The notes under the pieces: model-generated
The model's input: the letters and a program-made list of their open reading frames with translations, nothing else
Databases searched by the model: none
Told to the model about the DNA's origin: nothing
DNA from: Dictyobacter arantiisoli
Lineage (GTDB): Bacteria; Chloroflexota; Ktedonobacteria; Ktedonobacterales; Ktedonobacteraceae
DNA length: 64,000 nucleotides
Assembly: GCF_008326305.1 (NCBI RefSeq)
Contig: NZ_BIXY01000024.1
Location: forward strand, 1 to 64,000
Direction of reading: 5' to 3'
Translations under genes and position numbers: made by a program
Part shown: positions 47,037-55,437 of the stretch, piece after piece
How positions within the stretch are numbered: the stretch's first letter is position 1
How the letters are laid out: the number at the start of each line of letters is the position of its first letter

Positions 47037-47987
47037 ATGGCAACTGCTCTGCAACCTGTTACTCCCGAGCAGCAAAATCCTGTGGCGGGAATTACTATCG
47101 TGCACAATATATTGAAATGGTTGACCTCGAACTGGAAAATGACGACGGGCACTTGCATCCTGGTCTTTTTCATCTTGATGGCAATCTTCGGTCCCTTATT
47201 AGCGCATATGTCTCCGACCGCTTTTTCCAATGATCTATTTCAGCCACCTTCGGCTGCGCACTGGTTAGGCACCACTTCCAAGGGCGAGGACATCTTCGCA
47301 CAACTGGTGTATGGGGCGCGTATCTCACTGCTGGTTGGCTTTATCGCCGCCATTGGTTCGACGATCCTCCAAATCCTGTTTGGATTACTCTCTGGTTACT
47401 TTGGTGGGCTGGTAGATAATATCCTCTCATTTGTGATCAATGTCTTCCTGATCTTGCCTGGCCTTCCGCTGGGTATCGCGATTGCATCTTTCGCGCCTAA
47501 TAATATCAAAGGTCCTATCCTGATTACCATCCTGTTGACGTTCACCTCCTGGAGTTATGGAGCGCGGGTGCTGCGAGCACAGACGCTCTCAATGCGCTCA
47601 CGAGACTTTGTAGAGTCTGCGCGTTCCTCGGGTGAGTGGCCGTTGCGCATTATCTTCTTTGAGATTTTGCCCAATATTATTTCAGTGGTCGCTTCGAGCT
47701 TCGTGGGCACCTTCGTCTATACTATTGGCGCTGATGTGGCCTTTGAATTCCTGGGCCTGGGAAATGTATCCCAGTCGACCTGGGGGACGATGCTCTTCTG
47801 GGCTCAGAGTCAGCAGGCCATGCTGGCAGGCGGCTGGTGGTGGTTCATTCCCCCTGGCGTCTGTGTGAGCTTGTTGTGCGCAGGATTGGCCTTTTTGAAT
47901 AACGGTATTGATGAAGTGGCAAATCCTCGTTTGCGCGTGGAATCCAAACGGAAGCTTGCGCGTCGTAAGAAGGAAGTGGTGGCATAA
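47037..47987 (+). CDS. ABC importer permease (DppC/OppC type)
   Basis: 316 residues. N-terminal OppC_N segment with one helix (about 40-62), then five helices; the EAA loop is SRDFVESARSSGEWPLRIIF. LGTTSKGEDIFAQLVYGARIS is the conserved DppC motif after helix 1. ATG 47037 has GGGGAGG at 8 nt. The stop overlaps the next start by one base (TAATG). Confidence 0.92.
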   Translation: MATALQPVTPEQQNPVAGITIVHNILKWLTSNWKMTTGTCILVFFILMAIFGPLLAHMSPTAFSNDLFQPPSAAHWLGTTSKGEDIFAQLVYGARISLLVGFIAAIGSTILQILFGLLSGYFGGLVDNILSFVINVFLILPGLPLGIAIASFAPNNIKGPILITILLTFTSWSYGARVLRAQTLSMRSRDFVESARSSGEWPLRIIFFEILPNIISVVASSFVGTFVYTIGADVAFEFLGLGNVSQSTWGTMLFWAQSQQAMLAGGWWWFIPPGVCVSLLCAGLAFLNNGIDEVANPRLRVESKRKLARRKKEVVA

Positions 47988-49162
47988 TGGTAGCTCCTCA
48001 TACGGAGACGTTGCTGGACGTGCGGCACGTCAACGTTGATTATCTGGCAGGCAGTGGGGCCGTGCATGCGGTGCGCGATGTCAGCTTTCAGCTGAAACGT
48101 GGTGAGATCATGGGCCTGGCGGGCGAAAGTGGCAGCGGCAAATCGACGCTGGCCTTTGCGATTGCACGTTTGCTTCGCCCACCTGCCGAAATTATCGGCG
48201 GACAGGTTCTCTACTATCCCGATGCCGCTAGAACTGGCCAGTTCACATCCTTGATGCAAAAAGTAAAATTAAAGGATGCATCCCATCAGGCAAAGAATGC
48301 AACGGAGATAGTGCCGGAAGATGGCATCAATGTCTTTGGTTTGACCCCCACCCAGTTACGTCTCTTCCGCTGGAATGAGCTCTCGGTGGTCTTCCAGAGC
48401 GCCATGAATGCGTTGAATCCGGTGATGAATATCGGCAAGCAGATTATGGATGTCCTGGCGGCGCATCAGCCTGAGAAAAGTGCTAAGGAGCGCCACGAAC
48501 GCGCCCAGGACCTTTTGAAGATGGTTGGTATCGCCCCTGATCGCTTAAGCAGCTATCCCCATGAGTTGAGTGGTGGGATGCGGCAGAGGGTGACCATTGC
48601 GATTGCGCTGGCCCTTCAGCCGGATCTGATCATCATGGATGAGCCGACAACCGCTTTGGATGTGGTGGTGCAGCGCGAGATTCTCGATCTAATCAGCTCA
48701 TTATGTAAAGAAACAGGCACGGCTTTGATCTTCATCACCCACGACCTCTCGCTCCTGTTGGAGCTGGTTGACCGGGTGGCTGTGATGTATGCTGGAAAAT
48801 TGATTGAAGTGGCGGGACGTAATGCGTTCTATCAACATCCACGGCATCCCTATAGCTATGGCCTGATGCACTCTTTCCCTACCTTGCATGGTCCACGCAT
48901 CAAGATGATTGGTATCCCTGGCACTCCCCCGGATTTGCGGAATGTGCCTGCTGGATGTCCTTTTGCCCAGCGTTGTCCCATGGCCTTTGATGCCTGCCGG
49001 AAGATAGTGCCGGAATTGCGTACGATTGTGGCCGATATTCCAGAGCAAGTTGCCGCTTGCCATCTCTATGATCCGACCATAATTGGGAGTAGGAATATTC
49101 CCCAGCCTGCTGACCTGGCAAAGGGATTCGAGGTGAAACCAGAAAGGAGTGTTGTTCGATGA
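47987..49162 (+). CDS. ABC importer ATPase (DppD/OppD type)
   Basis: 391 residues. Walker A GESGSGKS, signature LSGGMRQRVTIA, Walker B LIIMDEPTTALD and switch His (FITHD) are intact. The C-terminal oligopeptide-HPY region has the Cys pattern GCPFAQRCPMAFDAC, seen in this family and possibly binding an Fe-S cluster. It contains an insertion (about 75-115) between Walker A and the Q-loop. Translationally coupled to both neighbours (1-base and 4-base overlaps). Confidence 0.92.
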   Translation: MVAPHTETLLDVRHVNVDYLAGSGAVHAVRDVSFQLKRGEIMGLAGESGSGKSTLAFAIARLLRPPAEIIGGQVLYYPDAARTGQFTSLMQKVKLKDASHQAKNATEIVPEDGINVFGLTPTQLRLFRWNELSVVFQSAMNALNPVMNIGKQIMDVLAAHQPEKSAKERHERAQDLLKMVGIAPDRLSSYPHELSGGMRQRVTIAIALALQPDLIIMDEPTTALDVVVQREILDLISSLCKETGTALIFITHDLSLLLELVDRVAVMYAGKLIEVAGRNAFYQHPRHPYSYGLMHSFPTLHGPRIKMIGIPGTPPDLRNVPAGCPFAQRCPMAFDACRKIVPELRTIVADIPEQVAACHLYDPTIIGSRNIPQPADLAKGFEVKPERSVVR

Positions 49163-50265
49163 ACAATTTCATGGATCATGAGCAACAGCCGGTGCTAGAA
49201 GCAGTGCATCTGCATAAAGAATTTCCGATCAATCAAATGAAGCTTGGTAGCCGTTCCGCCTCAGTGCATGCGGTAGAGGATACGACGCTGGCACTCTATC
49301 CTGGTCGGGCCACGGCCCTGGTGGGTGAGAGCGGCAGTGGTAAAACGACGGTCGCACGTATGCTGGCGCGGGTCTACGATCCGACCTCTGGCGAGATCCG
49401 TTTCCGTGGGAACGATGTGAACTACAAGAAGCGTGGAGCGGCGTTGCGAGACTATCGACGCCACATCCAATTGGTCTTCCAGGATCCCTTCTCTTCTTTA
49501 AATCCAGTACATAATGTGCGCTATCATCTCAGTCGTCCGCTGCGTGTCTTCGGCCATGCAAAAAATGAGCGCGAAGTGACTGAACAAGTGATAGAACTAT
49601 TAAATAAGGTTAGCCTGACACCTGCCGAACAGTTTATCACGAAGTATCCGCACCAATTGAGTGGCGGTCAGCGCCAGCGCGTCGCAATTGCGCGTGCTCT
49701 GGCGGCCCGTCCTGAAGTTGTACTGGCTGATGAGCCTGTTTCGATGCTGGATGTCTCGATCCGTCTGGATATCCTGAATCTGATGGAGCGGCTGAAGATT
49801 GAGGAACGCCTGGCTTTCCTGTTCATCACTCATGATATTGCCAGCGCACGCTATTTTGCTGAAGATATCCTGGTGATGTATGCTGGTCAAATGGTTGAAG
49901 GCGGACTTAGCGATGATGTCATCCAGGCGCCGAAGCATCCCTATACTCAGCTCTTGCTTTCTGTCGCACCTGATCCACAGCGTGTTGAGCAAGTAATGAA
50001 TGAGGGGGCCAATGATGCTGTTCCGGCACGTGGTGAGATCCCGAGTTTAATTCGACCCCCGCAAGGATGTCGTTTCCATCCTCGCTGTCCACATGCGATG
50101 GCGATTTGTAAAGAGAAGGTTCCAGGCCGCACTGAGGTAGCTCCAGGCCATTGGACAAACTGTTTCTTGTATGATCAATCCGAAGCAGATAGGAAACCTG
50201 CTTCCTTTATTCAAGCTGATGCCATCCATAATGCAAAAGCTCTACAAAAAGAAGAGGCCAAATGA
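49159..50265 (+). CDS. ABC importer ATPase (DppF/OppF type)
   Basis: 368 residues. Walker A GESGSGKT, signature LSGGQRQRVAIA, Walker B VVLADEPVSMLD and FITHD. C-terminal HPY region with GCRFHPRCPHAMAIC. Starts at ATG 49159 within ATGA of the preceding gene, with AAAGGAG 11 nt upstream, and ends in another ATGA overlap with the beta-glucosidase gene. Expected to form a heterodimer with the preceding ATPase. Confidence 0.92.
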   Translation: MNNFMDHEQQPVLEAVHLHKEFPINQMKLGSRSASVHAVEDTTLALYPGRATALVGESGSGKTTVARMLARVYDPTSGEIRFRGNDVNYKKRGAALRDYRRHIQLVFQDPFSSLNPVHNVRYHLSRPLRVFGHAKNEREVTEQVIELLNKVSLTPAEQFITKYPHQLSGGQRQRVAIARALAARPEVVLADEPVSMLDVSIRLDILNLMERLKIEERLAFLFITHDIASARYFAEDILVMYAGQMVEGGLSDDVIQAPKHPYTQLLLSVAPDPQRVEQVMNEGANDAVPARGEIPSLIRPPQGCRFHPRCPHAMAICKEKVPGRTEVAPGHWTNCFLYDQSEADRKPASFIQADAIHNAKALQKEEAK

Positions 50266-51665
50266 GCGACTTAATTATTGGAAATACGCAAGTGAGTACA
50301 GATGAGGCGCTGGCAGCCCAGTTCCCGACAGATTTTCTCTGGGGGGCAGCGACTTCATCCTATCAAATTGAGGGTGCAACTCGGGAAGATGGGCGTGGCC
50401 CTTCGATCTGGGATCGTTTTGCGGCCACGCCGGGTAAAATCTATCAGGGGGATACCGGCGATATCGCGGTCGATCACTATCATTTGATGGAACAAGATGT
50501 TGCCTTGATGGCGGAGTTGGGCTTAAAAGCGTATCGTTTTTCTATCTCCTGGCCTCGTATCTTGCCGACTGGTACTGGTACCGTCAATCAACGTGGACTC
50601 GATTTTTATAGCCGTCTGGTGGATAACCTGCTGGCAAAGAATATTCGGCCTCTGGTGACTCTGTATCACTGGGACCTGCCGACCGCCCTGGAAGATCGTG
50701 GTGGCTGGTTGAATCGTGAGACCGCATATGCATTTGCCGATTATGCTGAGATTGTGGCGCGCCATCTGGGTGATCGCGTCGAGCATTGGATCACTCATAA
50801 CGAACCCTGGTGCGCGGCCTATCTGGGCTATGGCAACGGCCTCCACGCTCCGGGTATCAAGGATGAGCAGTCCGCCATTAATGCGGGACACAATCTGCTC
50901 TTATCCCATGGCCTGGCGCTGCCACGTCTGCGCTCGGTTCTCAAGGATAGCGCTAAAATTGGTATCGCCCCCAATCTTTTCCCGACCTACGCCATGGATG
51001 AGGCCCCTGAGACAGCAGCCAGGGTTGAGCATGAGTTAGATTTCAGAAACCGCTGGTTCCTGGATCCTCTCTTCAAAGGACATTATCCAGAGCACTTCTT
51101 TGCCAATATGAAATGTCAGGCACCCGATATCCGGGAAGGGGATCTGGCTTTGATCAGCGCTCCGATCGATTTCCTGGGTATTAACTACTACAATCCTGTC
51201 CGTGTTGGTGTGGTGCAGACAGAAAATGCACAGGGTGAGCCACAGATCATCAGTGATATTTTACCGAATCCTTCCGATGCCGTCATCACCGAGATGAACT
51301 GGGAGGTGTATCCCCAGGGCTTATCAGATCTCTTTGCCTGGTTGAAACAAAACTATGCCGAGGTCCCTGCTATACTCATTACAGAGAACGGTTCTGCTTT
51401 CAATGATGAGTTGGATGAGAATGGACATGTCGCAGATACACAACGCACCCAGTATCTACAGGGACATATTGCGGCCATCGGACGCAGTCTGACCCAGGGA
51501 ACCAGCGCACCTGTAATCGGCTATTGCGCCTGGTCATTAATGGATAATTTTGAATGGGCCGAAGGCTATAACAAACGCTTTGGCCTCGTGTATGTTGATT
51601 ATGCTACCCAGAAACGCACTATCAAAGATAGTGGCCGTTGGTATGCTTCCTTTCTGTCGTTATAA
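50262..51665 (+). CDS. GH1 beta-glucosidase
   Basis: 467 residues, normal length for family 1. The N-terminal signature WGAATSSYQIEGA is present; the acid/base Glu is in THNEPW and the nucleophile Glu in ITENGSAF. No signal peptide, so it acts in the cytosol on beta-glucosides or cello-oligosaccharides brought in by the coupled ABC importer. GH1 members also hydrolyse 6-phospho-sugars, but ABC uptake delivers unphosphorylated substrate. ATGA overlap with the preceding ATPase shows it is the last major gene of the operon. Confidence 0.94.
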   Translation: MSDLIIGNTQVSTDEALAAQFPTDFLWGAATSSYQIEGATREDGRGPSIWDRFAATPGKIYQGDTGDIAVDHYHLMEQDVALMAELGLKAYRFSISWPRILPTGTGTVNQRGLDFYSRLVDNLLAKNIRPLVTLYHWDLPTALEDRGGWLNRETAYAFADYAEIVARHLGDRVEHWITHNEPWCAAYLGYGNGLHAPGIKDEQSAINAGHNLLLSHGLALPRLRSVLKDSAKIGIAPNLFPTYAMDEAPETAARVEHELDFRNRWFLDPLFKGHYPEHFFANMKCQAPDIREGDLALISAPIDFLGINYYNPVRVGVVQTENAQGEPQIISDILPNPSDAVITEMNWEVYPQGLSDLFAWLKQNYAEVPAILITENGSAFNDELDENGHVADTQRTQYLQGHIAAIGRSLTQGTSAPVIGYCAWSLMDNFEWAEGYNKRFGLVYVDYATQKRTIKDSGRWYASFLSL

Positions 51666-51738
51666 GCCAGTCTGGAAAGATGCTGAAAAGAGCTGGTAGA
51701 TATAAGCAGGCAAGGAATGGATAATAAGGATATCGGAG

Positions 51739-51978
51739 ATGAGTGAAGTAGAACAACTGCGTCGACAGATTGCTCTGGAATGCGAAGCTATGCAACGTCT
51801 GATGCATGACTTTGCGGCAGTCGCGAAACACGAGGTTATCACCCATCATTATGCTGTCATTGCTGACTGCCAGAGCCAGCTTGAAACGCTGGTAGGCAAT
51901 GACGAAGCATCGATTATCACGGTCGAAACATACAAGCATGCCATGGAAACTATGGAAGCTCCATATGTGTCTCTATAA
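51739..51978 (+). CDS. Small hypothetical helical protein
   Basis: 79 residues, almost wholly helical by composition (MSEVEQLRRQIALECEAMQR), with three His around position 40 and two Cys. I recognise no family. It follows the beta-glucosidase by 73 bp on the same strand, has AAGGAT at 10 nt, and codon use like its neighbours, so it is probably real and maybe cotranscribed. Function unknown. Confidence 0.6.
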   Translation: MSEVEQLRRQIALECEAMQRLMHDFAAVAKHEVITHHYAVIADCQSQLETLVGNDEASIITVETYKHAMETMEAPYVSL

Positions 51979-52031
51979 GAGAGGCTCAGCCTCCCGTGGT
52001 CTCTCTTTGTGCATGAAGTTTCGCACCTACT

Positions 52032-52166
52032 ACTCTGTCATCCTTCATTTGATGGGTTGCCCGCTACGCGGGCAGGTGGGGGGAAGAGGCCAGGGCGCAG
52101 CCCTGGAACCCAGTCAGGGGATTGCATCCCCTGCACCCCTGCCCTTCAAATGAAGCTTGACAGAGT
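52032..52166 (+). repeat. Closed-stem element with three internal hairpins
   Basis: Outer inverted repeat of 21 bp with 2 mismatches (52032-52052, 52146-52166; ACTCTGTCA and TTCATTTGA blocks). Inside are three hairpins: 7 bp with loop TAC (52058-52074), 7 bp with loop GCA (52090-52106) and 8 bp with loop TGC (52115-52133). The layout folds like a multibranch RNA or a mobile element end structure. No coding potential. Confidence 0.75.
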
Positions 52167-52177
52167 ATTACGGTGCT

Positions 52178-52273
52178 TGCACCCCTGCGCCCTTTTTATT
52201 GTATGGTGCACCGTAGGTGCGAAAACTCATGTACAGAGATCATGGAGGGCATAGGAATCAAACACTTTGTAAC
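52178..52273 (+). repeat. Palindromic modular repeat, copy D (right half)
   Basis: It has GCGCCCTTTTTATTGTATGG, then GCACC-GTA-GGTGC, GCGAAAACTCATG, ACAGAGAT and the terminal repeat GGAATCAAACACTTTGT. The long hairpin is absent: only a left-arm stub remains. The left terminal repeat is missing and the three-hairpin element lies in its place. Confidence 0.75.
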
Positions 52274-52349
52274 TAAATTCGTGATACAATAACCATCTCA
52301 TGTATGTATTGATGTTCATGGATATATCCATGAAAGAAGAGACTGTGTG

Positions 52350-52655
52350 ATGGATTGTCGCGTTGGTTGTGGCGCTTGTTGTATCGCCCCTTCAATTTCA
52401 TCTGCCATTCCTGGTATGCCGCATGGCAAGCCAGCCGGTGTACGTTGTGTTCATTTGAGCAGTGATAATCGTTGCCAGATTTTTGGCCGGCCTGAACGTC
52501 CACAGGTCTGCCGGGCATTCCAGGCCAGTGTAGAGACCTGTGGACAATCCGCGTCGGAAGCGCTCATCCTGATCACCAATCTGGAGCGCGCCACTGCTCC
52601 GATCCCAAAACTCCAAGCTTCAGTAGCGCAATCCCAGACCAGTCAGGAAGATTGA
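52350..52655 (+). CDS. YkgJ-family cysteine cluster protein
   Basis: 101 residues. CRVGCGACC and the later CVHL, RCQIF, CRAF cysteines match the CxxxCxxCC pattern of the YkgJ/UPF0153 family, thought to bind zinc or an Fe-S cluster; its function is not established. ATG 52350 follows GTG 52347; AGAAGAG lies upstream. It stands alone after the repeat region. Confidence 0.85.
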   Translation: MDCRVGCGACCIAPSISSAIPGMPHGKPAGVRCVHLSSDNRCQIFGRPERPQVCRAFQASVETCGQSASEALILITNLERATAPIPKLQASVAQSQTSQED

Positions 52656-52674
52656 TACCTATGGCTATTGTGGG

Positions 52675-53139
52675 TCAGGATGCAGCGACTGGCGTCAGAA
52701 GTACCACTGGTATTTCACGTGTGGTGCGTGCTTGATAGTCGGCAAAATTCTGGAAATGACCTGTAATGATAGGCCAGATGCGGCTACGCTCTTCTGGATT
52801 TGCTTTGTGAGCGGTCACTACGATAATTTGTTTGCCAACCTGGATTCTGGCTTCGGGATGAGCTTCAATGTTGCGAAACCACTGTGGATCACTGGGCGCG
52901 CCGCCATTGGATGCGACCAGGACATATTGTTCTCCATCCTGTATATACAGAAGCGGGGTATGGCGTTCCTGCCCACTTTTGCGACCGATAGTTGTTAAGA
53001 TCAACAAGTTCCTTCCACCCATTCGTCCACCAATTGCCCCACCCGTACGGCGATAGAGACCGACATGAAGTTCCGTGAAGTAATGTTGCAGACGATTGCC
53101 CTTCTTCCTGGGCTGAGTTGCTGGCTTGTTTGTGGACAT
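52675..53139 (-). CDS. Deazaflavin (F420)-type nitroreductase family protein
   Basis: 154 residues, split-barrel fold of the DDN family. ILTTIGRKSGQERHTPLLYI and ASNGGAPSDPQWFRNI are the cofactor-binding signatures. Members reduce quinones or nitro compounds using F420 or bind other deazaflavins/flavins; heme or FMN binding cannot be excluded. ATG 53139 has a strong AGGAGG. It converges with the YkgJ gene, 19 bp apart. Confidence 0.85.
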   Translation of the reverse strand: MSTNKPATQPRKKGNRLQHYFTELHVGLYRRTGGAIGGRMGGRNLLILTTIGRKSGQERHTPLLYIQDGEQYVLVASNGGAPSDPQWFRNIEAHPEARIQVGKQIIVVTAHKANPEERSRIWPIITGHFQNFADYQARTTREIPVVLLTPVAAS

Positions 53140-53266
53140 TGCGCACCTCCTGTGGCATTATTCGAGTAGAAAATAATCTGGCATCGTGCATGATCAAACA
53201 GAAAAAGGCAATAATAGTATCTTAACGAATTCAAGTGCAGTGAATGCAGTGAATGACGAACAAACT

Positions 53267-53315
53267 ATATCCTCACTATTGTAGCACATTACCAGTGGCA
53301 AGCCAGTGAGGATAT
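53267..53315. other. 11-bp inverted repeat
   Basis: ATATCCTCACT and its complement (53267-53277, 53305-53315) with 27 bp between. It lies between two co-directional minus-strand genes and could be a weak terminator or a binding site. The rest of 53140-53366 shows nothing. Confidence 0.4.
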
Positions 53316-53366
53316 GGTGAATGTTCGGTAGGCTTATGAGGAAATGAAAGCAGTTTTTGGGCCTGG

Positions 53367-53639
53367 CTAGCTAAAATCGAGTTCAACCTCATCAATATAG
53401 CACCAGCCCCAATCCTCGCCCGGCTCAAATGAGCTTATAATGGGATGTTGGGTGGCATGAAAATGTTTCGTTGCATGCTTGTTTTTCGATGAATCACAAC
53501 AGCCCACATGTCCACAGGTGAGGCAGGCACGCAGGTGAACCCAGCTATCGCCTGACTTCAAACATTCCTCACAGCCTTCTGTCTTTGGCGTGACATCTTT
53601 AATCTGGTTAAGATGTGTACAATCAACGGTCGTTGACAT
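53367..53639 (-). CDS. UBP-type zinc finger protein
   Basis: 90 residues, a single ZnF-UBP domain: CTHLNQI, CEECLKSGDSWVHLRACLTC, GHVGCCDSSKNKHATKHF, HPIISSFEPGEDWGWCYID. All zinc-binding Cys and His are present. In eukaryotes the domain binds the ubiquitin C-terminus; bacterial stand-alone copies have unknown roles. ATG 53639 with AAGGA at 8 nt is preferred over a longer start at 53660. Confidence 0.9.
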   Translation of the reverse strand: MSTTVDCTHLNQIKDVTPKTEGCEECLKSGDSWVHLRACLTCGHVGCCDSSKNKHATKHFHATQHPIISSFEPGEDWGWCYIDEVELDFS

Positions 53640-53846
53640 CGGCTCATCCTTTTCTCTCACAACGTGTCTTGAGCGTGTTTATCAGCTAACGATAGAGCTG
53701 GCAAGCGCTATTAATAACGCCGCTTCATTGCTACTATAGCATATTCTCTCGTGTCACGTTTCTCTTTAACCCATCAATCGAGATCCATGACCTATGGCTG
53801 TACATGAGCTGGATGAGCCGGAATGCGTACATTATTATGATCCGAC

Positions 53847-54473
53847 CTAGCTAACAGGTGTCCTGGTTGGCTCGGCTACCGGTGTGGTTGTTTTGCGGGC
53901 ACCTCTGGCGCCGAATCCTGCTCCAGCTCCTACCAGTAAGGCGACAACACCGGTAGCAATAGTGACCCAGAGCGGTGTGCCGTTGCTGGTAGTAGTGGTT
54001 GTGGAGGTGCTGGCAGGTTTGGGGGTAGCTGTTGGCTGGGTCTGCGTTGAGCTGGCGCCCGCTGCGGATGTGCCAACGGTAAAGACAAACGCGCCCTGAG
54101 CGGGATCGCCATCATCAGACGAGACGGTTGTCCAACGCACGATATAGGTGCCATTTGCCTTTTCTGGCTTGATGGCGACAGACATCTGCATAGGATTGTT
54201 CAGGCTGACTTTGGCGTTGCCATCGTTAACCAGCTTCCCATCCGGGCCATAGACCTGGAGATTACTATTTGCGGCCCCTGGCTTCATATTTTCGAGAGCC
54301 GTCACGGTGATGGTCGTGGGAGCTTTGGCAATGACCGAATTAATCGCTGGATTGGATTGATGAACAATCGCGTGCAATGATTGCGCCATCGATGTCCCGG
54401 CCAGGGCGAAAAATAGTCCCAGGCTGAATATTACTGCGCCCAGCAGGCGGAAACGTTGCTGTGATAAAGCCAT
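53847..54473 (-). CDS. CopC-domain copper resistance-like membrane protein
   Basis: 208 residues. Signal peptide (1-32) is cut before the CopC domain, which starts with HAIVHQSNPAINSVI, where an N-terminal His usually binds copper; the domain ends near VSSDDGDPAQGAFVFTVG. A Thr/Pro linker and one C-terminal membrane helix (about 170-192) anchor it outside the cell. CopC proteins carry copper in the envelope. It is divergent from a cupredoxin lipoprotein gene across 467 bp, so both may belong to copper handling. Confidence 0.85.
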   Translation of the reverse strand: MALSQQRFRLLGAVIFSLGLFFALAGTSMAQSLHAIVHQSNPAINSVIAKAPTTITVTALENMKPGAANSNLQVYGPDGKLVNDGNAKVSLNNPMQMSVAIKPEKANGTYIVRWTTVSSDDGDPAQGAFVFTVGTSAAGASSTQTQPTATPKPASTSTTTTTSNGTPLWVTIATGVVALLVGAGAGFGARGARKTTTPVAEPTRTPVS

Positions 54474-54940
54474 AATAAGCGCTCATTCCTTTCTCTACTT
54501 TGAAAGTTATAACCGTATGGGGCGTACCATAGGCAAGCAAACCATGTTACTGATAGAATCTGCTGTCAATAGCATACGTCCTTTGTCGGCATCTGTCTAT
54601 CGGGATACATCCCTATTTTTCTCCTAAGGTTTTGCAGCAAATTATGCCAGGTAGTCATGTGTTGCCTTTTGCTACTGGTAGCCGCGAGTAGCTCTTATTG
54701 CTTACGATCGGAACAAGAAGGAGATAAATAAGGGTAGCTGTTTTTGGGGCCGGGGAGGTTGAGTATAGCCGTAAAATAGGTATAGTTAAATACATGCGTT
54801 ATAATCAAAAGAGGAAAATGGCTACCTGCCTGACCGAGAAGATCTCAGCTTCCGATAAATAGTAGAGAAGCAAGCTATAAAGAGCTGTGTCTTTATACAA
54901 ACAATTCTGTTTAAGAAGGAACGTTAAGAAGGAACGCGTT
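54474..54940. other. Divergent intergenic region
   Basis: 467 bp between the CopC and cupredoxin genes. On the plus strand TATAAT at 54800-54805 (GCGTTATAATC) is a good -10; the -35 is poor. No repeats or convincing ORFs are seen. Confidence 0.45.
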
Positions 54941-55330
54941 GTGCATAAAACAGGTTATCAACGGTATCAACAAGTAATCTTAATACTGTATTGTATGGGA
55001 TTGTTCAGTATATTATTTACTGCCTGTGGTACGACAAATGCCAATGTGGTACATATGGGTGAAACCAATTTTGACCAGTCTTCCATCACGATGAAGAAAG
55101 GTGATTCTATTATTCTAGTCAACGATAACGGTCAGATCATTCATACCATTCAAAATGGCATCTGGTCCAACGGTGAGCCGCGCCCAAAACTAGAGCCCGG
55201 TGCACCATCTGTAGATTTAAGTGTTACGGATGGTACTCAGCATCTCATCGGTCCTTTTAATACTGATGGCACCTTTCACCTTTACTGTACCGTTCATCCT
55301 GGCATGAATCTGACTGTTATTGTGAAATAA
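54941..55330 (+). CDS. Cupredoxin-like copper-binding lipoprotein
   Basis: About 129 residues. Signal peptide with lipobox LFTAC, then a plastocyanin-like domain. The type 1 copper ligands are visible: His in QIIHTIQ and Cys, His and Met in YCTVHPGM. It should be a membrane-attached electron carrier or copper-binding protein outside the cell. GTG 54941 has AAGGAA upstream and leads directly into the signal peptide; GTG 54887 (18 residues longer) is an alternative. Confidence 0.85.
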   Translation: MHKTGYQRYQQVILILYCMGLFSILFTACGTTNANVVHMGETNFDQSSITMKKGDSIILVNDNGQIIHTIQNGIWSNGEPRPKLEPGAPSVDLSVTDGTQHLIGPFNTDGTFHLYCTVHPGMNLTVIVK

Positions 55331-55374
55331 TAAATATTGGTCGAGGGGTGTTTTGCAATCTTCTGGAGTAGCGT

Positions 55375-55421
55375 CTATGGATTGAAGAACAGGATGTATT
55401 CTCATATACTTCAATCCATAG
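55375..55421. terminator. Bidirectional hairpin between convergent genes
   Basis: 13-bp perfect arms CTATGGATTGAAG and complement (55375-55387, 55409-55421) with 21 nt between, sitting between the ends of two convergent genes. No U tract on either side. Confidence 0.55.
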
Positions 55422-55437
55422 GTGTTACGCGAACAAA

